From Pseudomonas brassicacearum subsp. neoaurantiaca (GTDB taxonomy: Bacteria; Pseudomonadota; Gammaproteobacteria; Pseudomonadales; Pseudomonadaceae): a stretch of DNA of 64,000 nt. Of this stretch, positions 8,299-17,538 are shown piece by piece (position 1 is the stretch's first letter; each line of letters opens with the position of its first letter). Location of the stretch: positions 86,884 to 150,883 of the forward strand of contig NZ_VDLV01000055.1 of NCBI RefSeq assembly GCF_013608025.1. The letters are read 5' to 3'. Made by a program: the position numbers and the translations under genes. The notes under the pieces are model-generated. The model saw only the letters and a list, made by a program, of their open reading frames with translations, searched no databases and was not told where the DNA came from.

Positions 8299-8520
8299 AA
8301 TGATTACTCCAATCAAAATATTTGGCTGATACCAACCGCAAACAAAGCTATAAGCCAAGCGCCTTGAAGCGACCCGGTGTTAATGACCCTCTGCTGTTAT
8401 GTGGCACAGGTAGAAAAATTGTAGTAGTTAATCCAGAAAGTGTAAATCGTAACTTTTTCGTTATGTAACAACAGCAAACGCTTTATCAACTGGACGTCGT
8501 CGTCAATAGATCGGCGACGG

Positions 8521-10071
8521 TTAACTGCCGTTAGTGGTGTTCAATGACTCAGCGAATGCCTGTCCGCTAATCGGTCGACCAAATAGATAGCCCTGTAGAA
8601 AGTTCACCCCATGGGCGCTCAGGTAGTCGCTTTGTTCGACGGTTTCGACGCCTTCGGCCACCATGTCCAAGCCCAACTTGCCCGACAGTTCGATGATGCT
8701 ATCAAGGAGGTGACGCGACAGGGCGTCGGCACCGATCATCGCGACAAAACTCTGGTCAATTTTCAGGAAGTCCACGTTGAACTGGCGCAAATACGCCAGG
8801 CTGGAATGACCGGTGCCGAAATCGTCGAGCGCGATCTTGACGCCCAATTCCCGCAGTTGGTCGAACAGTTGCCGGGTCACGGGCGTCGGTTCGATCAGCT
8901 CGCGTTCGGTCAACTCCAGCACCAGAGTAATCGCCCCTGGCGCGAAGGCGCCGAGAAACTTGCGACAGTCGTCCACCAGCGCCAGATCATGGCAGTGGCG
9001 GGCGGTGATGTTGATACCGACATGAAACGGCGCTTCGAGTCGCGGCGCGAGCGGCGCCAGCAGGCGCATGGTTTGCTGCATCAGCACACGGGTCATCGGC
9101 ACGATCACACCGCTGTGTTCGGCGAAGGGGATGAAGAGATCCGGGCGGACCAGGCCTTCCTTGGGATGGTTCCAGCGCATCAGCACCTCGACGCCTGCCC
9201 AGCGTTTGCTGTCGCTGTGCACGACCGGTTGCAGGTAGGGCACGAACTCGCCGGCTTCCAGCGCCCGTTGCAATTCACGGCTGGGAGACGAGGCGCGCTT
9301 TTGCAGCCAGTGTCCGAGTGTCCCGAGCACCGCGCCAAAGAAGATCAGCAGGCTGAACAGCGGTGGATATTCCCTGGTCATGTAGCGCCAGGTTTCACCC
9401 TCCTCGAATCCGGCCTCCACATTAAAGGCGTAGCGCGATGAACCCAGTTCACTCTGGGCCACCGGCAGCCCCGGCAAGGGCCCTGGCCGGACCTTGCCGT
9501 CCGCCGCCAGCCAATTTGGCCCGACTTGCAGTCGCAGCCGGGTCTGGCCGCCGATCAGGCGCAGGACATTGGCCAAGTGATACCCGTCAAGTGTGGCCAA
9601 GGCGCCTTGCCGGCCGTCATTGAGTCGGTAGATCAGCAGTGCGGTATCCGGCGTCACCGGGTTGCCGTCCATGAGCCATAGCATGCCCTGATGATAATCG
9701 CTCGGGTTGACCCGCTCCTCGAAAGCCCCGAACAGCGAGCTGCAATACAGGCTGTCGTCCCAGATCAGGTTGGTCGAGCGGACAAAGGGCCGGCGCGTCA
9801 CTTGTTCGCGCAAGGCCAGCTTCACCGCTTCGCAGGGCTGGCCCGCCAGGGGCAACAATTCACGGGCCGCCAGGGCAGTATTGTCGAGCATCAACTCGAT
9901 CTGCCTGACCAGTTCCTCGGCGGTCTCCCGGGTGTGTTGCGCCAGCGTCCGCTCGGCCTGCATGTACAAAATGGCCAGCCCTGACAGTATCGGCACCAGG
10001 CCGCACAGTAGGGTGACCAGGTAGCGGCGGGACCGGGTGTGCGAGCGGGTGGTCGTCAAGGGCATCGGCAC
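8521..10071 (-). CDS. CSS-motif EAL cyclic-di-GMP phosphodiesterase
   Basis: This membrane enzyme degrades c-di-GMP. It has 516 residues. A first membrane helix (about 18-37) is followed by a periplasmic domain with the CSS motif at 110-112, a redox switch known from the PdeC type. A second helix lies near 237-256 and the cytoplasmic EAL domain from about 270. The signature is EVLMRW (Glu295, EVL in place of EAL). The catalytic elements NITARH, ELTERE, DDFGTG, KIDQSF and EGVE are all present, so activity is expected. No GGDEF domain is present. Confidence 0.92.
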   Translation of the reverse strand: MPMPLTTTRSHTRSRRYLVTLLCGLVPILSGLAILYMQAERTLAQHTRETAEELVRQIELMLDNTALAARELLPLAGQPCEAVKLALREQVTRRPFVRSTNLIWDDSLYCSSLFGAFEERVNPSDYHQGMLWLMDGNPVTPDTALLIYRLNDGRQGALATLDGYHLANVLRLIGGQTRLRLQVGPNWLAADGKVRPGPLPGLPVAQSELGSSRYAFNVEAGFEEGETWRYMTREYPPLFSLLIFFGAVLGTLGHWLQKRASSPSRELQRALEAGEFVPYLQPVVHSDSKRWAGVEVLMRWNHPKEGLVRPDLFIPFAEHSGVIVPMTRVLMQQTMRLLAPLAPRLEAPFHVGINITARHCHDLALVDDCRKFLGAFAPGAITLVLELTERELIEPTPVTRQLFDQLRELGVKIALDDFGTGHSSLAYLRQFNVDFLKIDQSFVAMIGADALSRHLLDSIIELSGKLGLDMVAEGVETVEQSDYLSAHGVNFLQGYLFGRPISGQAFAESLNTTNGS

Positions 10072-10173
10072 AACCTGAGGAAAAGGGGATGAGGGGGAAG
10101 CGTTGGATGCCGACCATGATAGATGGCCTGCCGGTTACTTGCCTTACGCAATTGATGCATGCTGACCCGCTGT

Positions 10174-10200
10174 CATCGCGAGCAAGCTCGGCTCCCACAT
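10174..10200. repeat. Single type A REP
   Basis: One copy, atcgcgagcaagctcg followed by gctcccacat, with one inserted G relative to the paired copies elsewhere. No partner is visible within 300 bases. Confidence 0.75.
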
Positions 10201-10231
10201 TTATCAGGGGAGTTCTTGGAATCTGTGAAGG

Positions 10232-11098
10232 CTACAGATTCTGTTGGGCCAGTTCGATAAACGCCAAGGTGGCAGGAGAGGCCTGGCGACTGTCCAACAC
10301 GGCCAGGCCGATCTGTCGCGGCACCCGCGGCGACAAGGGCCGGACGACGTAACCAGGGTTCTCGGCATCTGGCAATGACCCTTCGGACACCACACTCACC
10401 GCCTCGCCACGCCTGACGACATCCAGGGTGCTGAGCAACTGCGAGCAATGGAAACGCACGATCGGCGTCAACCGGGCGGCATTGAACAGGCGCGTGACCA
10501 GCTCCGACGATCCCGCCTCGGTGTGCACGAAGGGGTCGTTGCACAGGTCCTTGAGGCTCAGGCTGGCCTGGGCGGCGAGGGGATGTGCGCTGGGCAGCAG
10601 GGCGACCATCTGATCTTCCATCAACATGAACGTATCGAAACGCTCCTCGGGCAGCACCACGAAACCAATGTCGATCCGCCGCTCGTCCAACCATTGGATG
10701 ACCTGTCTGTCGGGCCCTTCGTCGATGTGCACTTCGATCCCCGGGTGCAAGGCTCGATAGCGCCGCAGGATCCCGGGCAGCAGTTTCATCGATGACGTCG
10801 GCCCGAACGAGCCGATGCGCAAGGTGCCTCGGCGCATGCCTCGGGCATCGGCGGCTTCCTGGCGCAAGGTGTTGGCCAGCCCGAGCATGGCCCGGGCCCG
10901 TAGCAGCAACTGTTGGCCAATATCGCTGGGTTCCACCATCGACTGATGACGCCTGAGCAATTCCACGCCCAGCTCTTGTTCCAGGGATTTGATGGCATGG
11001 GACACCGCGGATTGGCCAATGCCCAGACGCGTGGCCGCAGCAGTGAAACCGCGCAGCTCGGCGACCAGCGAGAAGATTTCGAGTTGGGTGAGCGTCAT
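10232..11098 (-). CDS. LysR-family transcriptional regulator
   Basis: The 288-residue protein has the LysR winged-helix domain at about 3-61 (MTLTQLEIFSLVAELRGFTA, then AVSHAIKSLEQELGVELLRR). A type 2 periplasmic-binding-like effector domain covers the rest. It is divergently placed to the DMT exporter at 11321 across about 220 bases, the usual arrangement for a LysR protein controlling its neighbour. A REP pair lies between the two, so operator and promoter must share the rest of the gap. Inducer unknown. Confidence 0.92.
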   Translation of the reverse strand: MTLTQLEIFSLVAELRGFTAAATRLGIGQSAVSHAIKSLEQELGVELLRRHQSMVEPSDIGQQLLLRARAMLGLANTLRQEAADARGMRRGTLRIGSFGPTSSMKLLPGILRRYRALHPGIEVHIDEGPDRQVIQWLDERRIDIGFVVLPEERFDTFMLMEDQMVALLPSAHPLAAQASLSLKDLCNDPFVHTEAGSSELVTRLFNAARLTPIVRFHCSQLLSTLDVVRRGEAVSVVSEGSLPDAENPGYVVRPLSPRVPRQIGLAVLDSRQASPATLAFIELAQQNL

Positions 11099-11185
11099 GA
11101 GGGATTGCTCATTTTACGATGATCGAATATGAGGCGAACAATACGGCATCCCAACCGTACACGGAACTTTGGCCCTGGCGCTTTT

Positions 11186-11290
11186 CTGTGGCGAGGGAGC
11201 TTGCTCCCGCTGGACCGCGCAGCGGGCCCGTTGCTGGTAAATGAGAGGACTGCTTCGCAGACCAGCGGGAGCAAGCTCCCTCGCCACAGG
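11186..11290. repeat. REP pair, type B
   Basis: Two inverted copies of tgtggcgagggagcttgctc with the tgtggcgag ends outside and about 60 bases between. A shorter inner inverted pair (ctggaccgcgcagc and gctt-cgcagaccag) lies inside. Confidence 0.88.
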
Positions 11291-11320
11291 TAATTCGTTC
11301 TATTTCAACGTGGTGAAACC

Positions 11321-12265
11321 ATGAAACCCTTCGAACAAACCGTCCCAATCCCCTCAGACCTCCCGGTCTATCTGAAACTCGCCATGGTCACGATGATCTG
11401 GGGCGGGACTTTCGTGGCCGGACGGATCCTTTCCGATGCCCTGACGCCCCTGTTCGCCGCCAGCCTGCGGTTCCTGCTGGCAAGTGTCGCGCTGTTGGCG
11501 TTTCTCGGCCTGGCCGGCATTCCCCTGGCCAGGCCCAGCCTGAAGCAGGGGGTACAACTGGCGGTGCTGGGGTTCTTCGGTATCTTCTTCTACAACCTGT
11601 GCTTCTTTTATGGTTTGCAACACATCAGCGCGTCACGCGCCTCGCTGATCGTGGCATTGAATCCGGCCGTGATCGGGTTGGCGTCCTGGTGGCTGTTCAA
11701 GGAGCGGTTGGGACGCTTGAAAATCACTGGCATCGCGCTGTGCATCGGCGGGGCGGGGCTGGTGATCGTCAGTCGTGATCCTTCCTTGTTGCACGCAACC
11801 GGGCAGGGCTGGACCGGCGACTTGCTGATCTTCGGCTGCGTACTGGGGTGGGGCATTTATTCGCTGTTCTCCCGGAGCCTGAATGAGAGCCTCGGCCCCC
11901 TGCAGACGGTCACCTGGTCGATCCTGTTGGGCTCGCTGATGTTGTGGGCGGCCTGCGCGACGGTGGGTGAGGTTCGCTTCGAGGCGTTGACCGCGCTGGA
12001 CATCAGGCAATGGCTGAGCCTGCTGTACCTCGGCGTGCTGGGCTCGGCCCTGGCCTACATCGCCTGGTATGACGGTATTCGCCGGATTGGCGCGACCCGT
12101 TCCGGCGTATTCATCGCACTCAATCCGCTCACAGCCGTGCTGCTGGGGGCGTTGTTGCTGGACGAACGGCTCACGGCCCTGATGTGCGTCGGCGGTGGCG
12201 TGATTCTGGCGGGCATTTTTCTTTGCAACAAACCCGTTGCACAGTCGGCGCAAAAAACGATTTGA
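11321..12265 (+). CDS. EamA/DMT-family permease
   Basis: The 314-residue protein has about ten hydrophobic segments in two EamA repeats (about 18-150 and 165-300). The first repeat starts LAMVTMIWGGTFVAGR. Proteins of this kind export amino acids or other metabolites across the inner membrane. GTGG-type sequence rather than a strong ribosome site precedes the ATG. The next in-frame ATG lies well inside. It is divergent from a LysR regulator that probably controls it. Substrate cannot be told from sequence. Confidence 0.9.
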   Translation: MKPFEQTVPIPSDLPVYLKLAMVTMIWGGTFVAGRILSDALTPLFAASLRFLLASVALLAFLGLAGIPLARPSLKQGVQLAVLGFFGIFFYNLCFFYGLQHISASRASLIVALNPAVIGLASWWLFKERLGRLKITGIALCIGGAGLVIVSRDPSLLHATGQGWTGDLLIFGCVLGWGIYSLFSRSLNESLGPLQTVTWSILLGSLMLWAACATVGEVRFEALTALDIRQWLSLLYLGVLGSALAYIAWYDGIRRIGATRSGVFIALNPLTAVLLGALLLDERLTALMCVGGGVILAGIFLCNKPVAQSAQKTI

Positions 12266-12372
12266 TACGGAAGGCGGACAAATCCGGTTACGCTGTGTAG
12301 AATCGATTTACGCATATAAGAATAACGTCTTCTGGCAGCAGAAGCCTCGCCCGCAAAAGCCTTGGGTCGACA

Positions 12373-12477
12373 ATGAAGATACTTGGGTTTCAACTGATCT
12401 ATGGCGATTTCCTCGCCCGCAGCGTTCGTGGCATCTCCTGCGCGCCGCCCCGTGCCCTCAGCATGACTGGCAACTAA
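12373..12477 (+). CDS. Possible 34-aa leader peptide before hpd
   Basis: An ATG opens a 34-codon frame ending TAA 38 bases before hpd. It begins MKILGFQLIYGDFLARSV and ends ALSMTGN. Third positions are rich in G and C, as in real genes of this window. No good Shine-Dalgarno sequence precedes it. It is too short for ordinary gene finding. It could be a translated leader, or a chance frame in an RNA element with another role. I cannot tell which. Confidence 0.35.
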   Translation: MKILGFQLIYGDFLARSVRGISCAPPRALSMTGN

Positions 12478-12515
12478 CGTTTCCTGTTAATTGATAAGCA
12501 TGATGAGGCGCCGAC

Positions 12516-13592
12516 ATGGCAGATCTATACGAAAACCCGATGGGCCTGATGGGCTTTGAATTCATCGAATTCGCGTCACCTACGCCCAACACCCTGGAGC
12601 CGATCTTCGAGATCATGGGCTTCACCAAAGTGGCCACCCACCGCTCCAAGGATGTGCACCTGTATCGCCAGGGTGCGATCAACCTGATCCTCAACAATGA
12701 GCCCCATAGCGTGGCGTCCTACTTCGCCGCCGAGCACGGCCCGTCGGTGTGCGGCATGGCGTTCCGGGTCAAGGACTCGCAATTGGCCTACAAGCGCGCC
12801 CTCGAGCTTGGCGCCCAGCCGATCCACATCGAGACCGGTCCGATGGAGCTGAACCTGCCGGCCATCAAAGGCATCGGCGGCGCGCCGTTGTATTTGATCG
12901 ACCGTTTCGGCGAAGGCAGCTCGATCTACGACATCGACTTCGTGTTTATCGAGGGCGTGGACCGCAACCCGGTGGGCGCAGGTCTGAAAATCATCGATCA
13001 CCTGACCCACAACGTGTATCGCGGACGCATGGCGTACTGGGCGAATTTCTACGAGAAGCTGTTCAACTTCCGCGAGATCCGCTACTTCGACATCAAGGGC
13101 GAATACACCGGCCTGACTTCCAAGGCGATGACCGCTCCGGACGGCATGATCCGCATCCCGTTGAACGAAGAATCGTCCAAGGGCGCCGGCCAGATCGAAG
13201 AGTTCCTGATGCAGTTCAACGGCGAAGGCATCCAGCACGTGGCATTCCTCACCGACGACCTGGTCAAGACCTGGGACCAGTTGAAGAAAATCGGCATGCG
13301 CTTCATGACCGCGCCGCCGGACACCTACTATGAAATGCTCGAAGGCCGCCTGCCGAACCACGGTGAACCTGTCGATGAATTGCAATCTCGCGGCATCTTG
13401 CTGGACGGCTCGTCCAACCCGGATGACAAGCGACTGCTGCTGCAGATTTTCTCGGAAACCCTGATGGGACCCGTGTTCTTCGAGTTCATCCAGCGCAAGG
13501 GTGACGACGGCTTCGGCGAGGGCAACTTCAAGGCGTTGTTCGAGTCGATCGAGCGCGACCAGGTGCGTCGTGGTGTGCTCGCTACCGAGTAA
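12516..13592 (+). CDS. hpd: 4-hydroxyphenylpyruvate dioxygenase
   Basis: Hpd is the Fe(II) enzyme that turns 4-hydroxyphenylpyruvate into homogentisate in tyrosine catabolism, also the source of pyomelanin. The 358 residues are the bacterial length. The metal ligands fit His in DHLTHNVYRG (near 161), His in IQHVAFLTDD (near 240) and Glu in VFFEFIQRKGDDGFGEGNF (near 322). The last motif is the family signature. Two VOC-fold halves are visible. No hmgA or other tyrosine genes are adjacent. A strong terminator follows, so it is a single-gene unit. Confidence 0.97.
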   Translation: MADLYENPMGLMGFEFIEFASPTPNTLEPIFEIMGFTKVATHRSKDVHLYRQGAINLILNNEPHSVASYFAAEHGPSVCGMAFRVKDSQLAYKRALELGAQPIHIETGPMELNLPAIKGIGGAPLYLIDRFGEGSSIYDIDFVFIEGVDRNPVGAGLKIIDHLTHNVYRGRMAYWANFYEKLFNFREIRYFDIKGEYTGLTSKAMTAPDGMIRIPLNEESSKGAGQIEEFLMQFNGEGIQHVAFLTDDLVKTWDQLKKIGMRFMTAPPDTYYEMLEGRLPNHGEPVDELQSRGILLDGSSNPDDKRLLLQIFSETLMGPVFFEFIQRKGDDGFGEGNFKALFESIERDQVRRGVLATE

Positions 13593-13607
13593 CACCCAGG
13601 CATCATG

Positions 13608-13645
13608 AAAAAGCCCGCCCGGCAGTGATGCCGGGCGGGCTTTTT
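13608..13645 (+). terminator. Intrinsic terminator of hpd
   Basis: A perfect 16-bp stem (left arm aaaaagcccgcccggc, right arm 13630-13645) with a 6-base loop. The A and T runs on both sides make it able to act on both strands. Confidence 0.93.
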
Positions 13646-13666
13646 GTTGCCCGACGCAGTCCCCAA

Positions 13667-13759
13667 TGTGGGAGCGAGCCTGCTCGCGAAGGCGTCGTTT
13701 CAGTCAACATCAATGGCGCCTGACACGCCGCTTTCGCGAGCAGGCTCGCTCCCACAGGG
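13667..13759. repeat. REP pair (REPIN), type A, C variant
   Basis: Two inverted copies with gtgggagcgagcctgctcgc, GTGGGAG ends outside. Both copies carry CCTGCTCGCGAA in place of the TTGCTCGCGAT of the T variant. Confidence 0.9.
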
Positions 13760-13772
13760 TCTGGCGGTGACG

Positions 13773-14657
13773 TTAAGTCCGGCGCCGCTGCCGTACCAAG
13801 TGCTTAAACCCTTCGAACACCAATACCGCCACGGCCATCCAGATGGGAATGTAGGTCAGCCATTCTTCGGCCTTGATACTTTCCCCCAGCAACAGCGCAA
13901 CACCCAGCAGCAACACGGGTTCTACATAGCTCAACAACCCGAACAGGCTGAATGGCAGCAGTCGGCTGGCGACGATGTAGGACACCAGTGCCGACGCACT
14001 GATGACACCGAGAATCGGGATCAACAGCGACAGCCACGGATACTGATCGAAAACACCGAAGCCCTGTTCACCGCTCTGCACGAACCAGAGTGCCAATGGC
14101 AGCATCAATGTCATGTCCATCCAGAGCCCGCCCAGGTTGTCGGTGCGCAGGCGTTTGCGCAGGATGAAATAGATGGGATAGCCCACCACCACCAACAACG
14201 TCGCCCAGGAAAAACCACCCACCTGGTAAAGCTCGTTGAGCACGCCAAGGGTGGCGAAAAACACCGCGACCTTTTGCAAGCGCGAGAGCCGCTCGCCATA
14301 GACGATACGTCCGGTCAGAACCATCGACAGCGGCAGCAGGAAATAGCCCAGCGACACGTCCAGGCTGTAGCCGTTGAGCGGCGCCCACATGAACAGCCAC
14401 AACTGCGCGCCCATCAACGCCGATGACGCCATTGCCCCGAGCAGCAAGCGCGGCGTGGCGACCAGGCGGGCGACAAGATCCGAGACGAGTTTCCACTCAC
14501 GGGCGATCAACATGAACGCCGTCATGCACGGCATCGTCAGCAACATGCGCCAACCAAAAATCTCCAGGCCGGTCAGTGGCGTGAGCAGCGAGGTGTAGTA
14601 ATACATGACGGCGAACAGGGCGGATGCCGAGACCGATAGAGCGATGCCTTTGGACAC
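13773..14657 (-). CDS. RarD-like EamA-family permease
   Basis: The 294-residue membrane protein begins MSKGIALSVSASALFAVMYYY and shows about ten hydrophobic segments. The aromatic FGWRMLLTMP segment after the first helix is a RarD-branch feature. This branch is named for chloramphenicol sensitivity, but its physiological substrate is unknown. It ends just right of a REP pair, and its 5' side faces the aldo/keto reductase gene in the same direction, 79 bases away. A REP-like hairpin lies in that gap, so co-transcription is possible but not certain. Confidence 0.87.
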   Translation of the reverse strand: MSKGIALSVSASALFAVMYYYTSLLTPLTGLEIFGWRMLLTMPCMTAFMLIAREWKLVSDLVARLVATPRLLLGAMASSALMGAQLWLFMWAPLNGYSLDVSLGYFLLPLSMVLTGRIVYGERLSRLQKVAVFFATLGVLNELYQVGGFSWATLLVVVGYPIYFILRKRLRTDNLGGLWMDMTLMLPLALWFVQSGEQGFGVFDQYPWLSLLIPILGVISASALVSYIVASRLLPFSLFGLLSYVEPVLLLGVALLLGESIKAEEWLTYIPIWMAVAVLVFEGFKHLVRQRRRT

Positions 14658-14693
14658 GGATGCCTCTTGTTATTGGATAAGCCTGAGTCCCCG

Positions 14694-14721
14694 CGGCGAG
14701 GAGCTTGCTCCCTCGCCACGG
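14694..14721. repeat. Single degenerate type B REP
   Basis: The sequence ggcgaggagcttgctccctc followed by gccacgg is a contracted type B element with self-complementary ends. It lies between the RarD-like gene and the aldo/keto reductase gene. Confidence 0.65.
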
Positions 14722-14736
14722 TGATATTCATGAAAG

Positions 14737-15750
14737 TTACGACGTACGCGGCACGCGTCCCGGCACGAAATGGCCGACATCGTTGAACCCCGGCGTCGAG
14801 GCATGCCCAGGCGTCACCAGCGAATCGATGAACGCTTCATCTTCCGCGGTGATTTTCACCGCCTGCGCCTTGGTGTACGAATCCCATTGCTCCTCGGTGC
14901 GCGGCCCGACGATGGCCGAGGTCACGGCATTGTTGTTCAACACCCAGGCGATGGCGAACTCGACGATGCCCACGCCCCGGCCTTGGGTGTATTCCAGGAT
15001 CTGCTGGGCGATGCGCAGGGATTCGACCCTCCATTCGGTTTCCAGGATGCGCTTGTCCTGGCGTCCGGCACGACTGTTGGCGTCCGGTGCGACGTCTGGC
15101 GCGTATTTTCCACTGAGTACGCCGCGAGCCAGGGGGCTGAACGGCACCACGCCAAGGCCATAATTTTGCGCCGCGGTGATCTGCTCGGTTTCCGCCTGGC
15201 GGTTGACGATGTTGTACAACGGTTGGCTGATCACCGGGCGGTCAATGCCCAGGCTGTCGGCGATCCGGATCACTTCGGCGATGCGCCAGCCACGATAGTT
15301 CGACAGGCCCCAGTAGCGGATCTTGCCCTGGCGAATCAGGTCGCCGATGGCCGATACGGTGACGTGCAGCGGGGTGTTGTGGTCTTCGCGGTGCAGGTAA
15401 TAAATGTCCAGGTAATCGGTGCCCAGGCGCGTCAGGCTGGCCTCGATGCCATTGAACAGATGCTTGCGGCTCAGGCCGCTGCGGTTGGGCACGCCGTCCG
15501 GCGGGCCGAAACCGACCTTGGTGGCGAGCACCCACTCGTGGCGGCGGCTGGCAATCGCCTCGCCGACGATTTCTTCGGAGCGACCGCCGGTGTAGACGTC
15601 GGCGGTGTCGATGAAATTGATGCCCTGGTCCCAGGCCTTGTCGATGATCCGCAGCGAATCTTCGGTGCTGGTCTGTTCGCCGAACATCATGGTTCCCAGG
15701 GTCAACGTCGAGACTTGCAACCCGGATTGGCCTAGCGTGCGGTAGCTCAT
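14737..15750 (-). CDS. Aldo/keto reductase
   Basis: The 337-residue TIM-barrel NADPH oxidoreductase has the catalytic set of the family: Asp in FIDTADVY, the Tyr of that same segment, Lys in LATKVGFG and His in YLHREDH. It starts MSYRTLGQSGLQVSTLTLGTM, typical of the YajO/potassium-channel-beta-like branch. It acts on aldehydes, but the substrate is unknown. The start is supported by the conserved N-terminal strand, and GGAT-like sequence upstream is only a fair ribosome site. Confidence 0.92.
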   Translation of the reverse strand: MSYRTLGQSGLQVSTLTLGTMMFGEQTSTEDSLRIIDKAWDQGINFIDTADVYTGGRSEEIVGEAIASRRHEWVLATKVGFGPPDGVPNRSGLSRKHLFNGIEASLTRLGTDYLDIYYLHREDHNTPLHVTVSAIGDLIRQGKIRYWGLSNYRGWRIAEVIRIADSLGIDRPVISQPLYNIVNRQAETEQITAAQNYGLGVVPFSPLARGVLSGKYAPDVAPDANSRAGRQDKRILETEWRVESLRIAQQILEYTQGRGVGIVEFAIAWVLNNNAVTSAIVGPRTEEQWDSYTKAQAVKITAEDEAFIDSLVTPGHASTPGFNDVGHFVPGRVPRTS

Positions 15751-15841
15751 GACAAGATCCTTTCATCCATGGGGAAAGGCTCAATCAAACCCCAGAACAG
15801 CCGCGAGGATCAAACAGATTTACCCAAACACCCCCAATCAA

Positions 15842-15872
15842 CTGTGGGAGCGAGCCTGCTCGCGAAGAGGCC
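15842..15872. repeat. Single type A REP, C variant
   Basis: One copy, ctgtgggagcgagcctgctc continuing to gcgaagagg. No inverted partner is visible before the glycerate kinase gene. Confidence 0.8.
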
Positions 15873-15996
15873 AGCAACGCCAAACCACCATTTTTGTGAA
15901 TTTGACCAATAATGCTCCAAGACTTTTGTGCGGCGGACCGGCGTCACGGTTGCGGTCAGCTGGCAGAATGCTGTGCATCGGAACCGGAGAGCAAAA

Positions 15997-17133
15997 ATGA
16001 AAATAGTCATCGCCCCCGACTCGTTCAAGGACAGTCTCAGCGCCCAGGGCGTGGCGGACGCCATCGCAGGAGGGTTGGCCCAGGTCTGGCCGGATGCGCA
16101 GTTGATCAAGTGTCCGATGGCTGACGGAGGCGAGGGGACAGTGGAGGCGGTGCTTGCGGCCTGCGACGGTCAGTGGCGTGAAAACCGGGTCCTCGGCCCG
16201 CTGGGAGCCGCCGTCGAGGCTCGTTGGGGCTGGCTGCCGCAAAGCCGCACGGCGATCATCGAGATGGCTGAGGCCAGCGGTCTGCAACTGGTAGCACCGG
16301 GGCAGCGCGATGCCTGTTCCAGCAGCACCTATGGCACCGGTGAGTTGATCCGCGCGGCCCTGGATGAAGGCGCTAGCCGAGTCATCCTGGCGATCGGCGG
16401 CAGCGCCACCAACGATGGCGGTGCCGGGGCGATGCAGGCCCTGGGCGTGGCGTTGCTTGATGGCCAGGGCCAGGCGCTGCCGCCCGGCGGCTTGGCCCTG
16501 GGCAAACTGGCGCGTATCAACCTGAGCGAACTGGATCCGCGCCTGGCCGGCGTGCGATTTGAGATTGCTGCGGATGTCGATAATCCGCTTTGCGGGCCCC
16601 ATGGCGCTTCAGCTGTGTTCGGCCCGCAGAAAGGCGCCTCCGCCGAGCAGGTGCAGCAACTGGACCGGGCCCTGGGGCATTTTGCCGAACATTGCGCCCA
16701 GGTGTTGAACCGCGACGTACGCGACGAACCCGGCAGCGGTGCGGCCGGCGGCCTGGGCTTCGCCGCCAAGGCGTTTCTCCAGGCACAGTTTCGGACCGGC
16801 GTGGAAGTCGTCGCCCAGTTGACCGGCCTGGCCGATGCAATCAACGGTGCCGACCTGGTGATCACCGGCGAAGGCCGTTTCGACGCCCAGACCCTGCGCG
16901 GCAAGACGCCTTTCGGCGTCGCCCGCATCGCCCGGCGCCACGGCGTGCCGGTGGTGGTCTTGGCCGGTACGTTGGGGGAGGGCTACGAAGCGCTTTATGA
17001 ACACGGTATCGAGGCCGCGTTTGCCCTGGCAAACGGGCCGATGACCCTGCAAGAAGCCTGCACCGATGCGCCGCGCCTGCTGGCCGAGCGGGCCAGGGAC
17101 ATCGCCCGGCTCTGGCGAGTGGCAGCCCGCTGA
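15997..17133 (+). CDS. Glycerate kinase (GarK/GlxK type)
   Basis: This enzyme phosphorylates D-glycerate, normally at position 2, in glyoxylate and glucarate breakdown. The start at 15997 is preceded by GGAGA and gives the conserved MKIVIAPDSFKDSLSA. The frame runs 23 codons further up but without family similarity. The 378 residues include MADGGEGT, AIGGSATNDGG (near 130) and ITGEGRFDAQT (near 290), all signatures of the type II glycerate kinases. It stands alone; no gcl, hyi or glxR is adjacent. The gene name garK or glxK cannot be chosen from context. Confidence 0.93.
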   Translation: MKIVIAPDSFKDSLSAQGVADAIAGGLAQVWPDAQLIKCPMADGGEGTVEAVLAACDGQWRENRVLGPLGAAVEARWGWLPQSRTAIIEMAEASGLQLVAPGQRDACSSSTYGTGELIRAALDEGASRVILAIGGSATNDGGAGAMQALGVALLDGQGQALPPGGLALGKLARINLSELDPRLAGVRFEIAADVDNPLCGPHGASAVFGPQKGASAEQVQQLDRALGHFAEHCAQVLNRDVRDEPGSGAAGGLGFAAKAFLQAQFRTGVEVVAQLTGLADAINGADLVITGEGRFDAQTLRGKTPFGVARIARRHGVPVVVLAGTLGEGYEALYEHGIEAAFALANGPMTLQEACTDAPRLLAERARDIARLWRVAAR

Positions 17134-17224
17134 TTTTCACCTGCGGTCGGTTGCCAGGACGCATCAGTCATCGGAGATTGCCTTCGGACATTGACCCGCC
17201 CGCACACCCTGCGTAGCCTTGCGC

Positions 17225-17430
17225 CTTCGAGGTTCTTCGGCACGCGCCGAAGCTAAGAAGGGAACGCGGTCCAAGCCGCGGCTGCCCCCGCAACTGTGAA
17301 CGGTGCTGTTTCTGCAATGCCACTGTGCATGCCCTGTTACAACGGGCGCACGGGAAGGCGCAGCCACTGTCAGCCAGGCTTTGCATCAGAAGCCTGGCTG
17401 GCCCACCGTCAGCCAGGAGACCTGCCTCGA
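17225..17430 (+). promoter_or_regulatory. Cobalamin (AdoCbl-type) riboswitch
   Basis: The 405-base gap between glycerate kinase and cobW holds the ordered conserved blocks of a B12 riboswitch. These are cgaggttcttcgg at the 5' end, aagaagggaacgcggt, the B12 box-like gcccccgcaactgtga, gaaggcgcagccactg and the 3' gtcagccaggagacctgcc. The element ends about 110 bases before cobW. It should repress the downstream cob genes when B12 is plentiful, by known family behaviour. A separate transcription start upstream is expected near 17180-17220 but I could not define it. Confidence 0.95.
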
Positions 17431-17538
17431 CAAGATTCTCACTACAACCGGGCGGGGTGATCCGGTGGCGAAATCTTCCGCGCGCCCGTGCCTGCGGTTG
17501 TCGTCCCGTTTGCCCGCCACCTTGCCAAAGGGCATCCG

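Noticed and set aside
12237..12494. 85-codon frame overlapping the end of the DMT permease gene and the hpd leader
   Set aside because: Different frame from the 34-codon ORF, overlaps a real gene and has no ribosome site.
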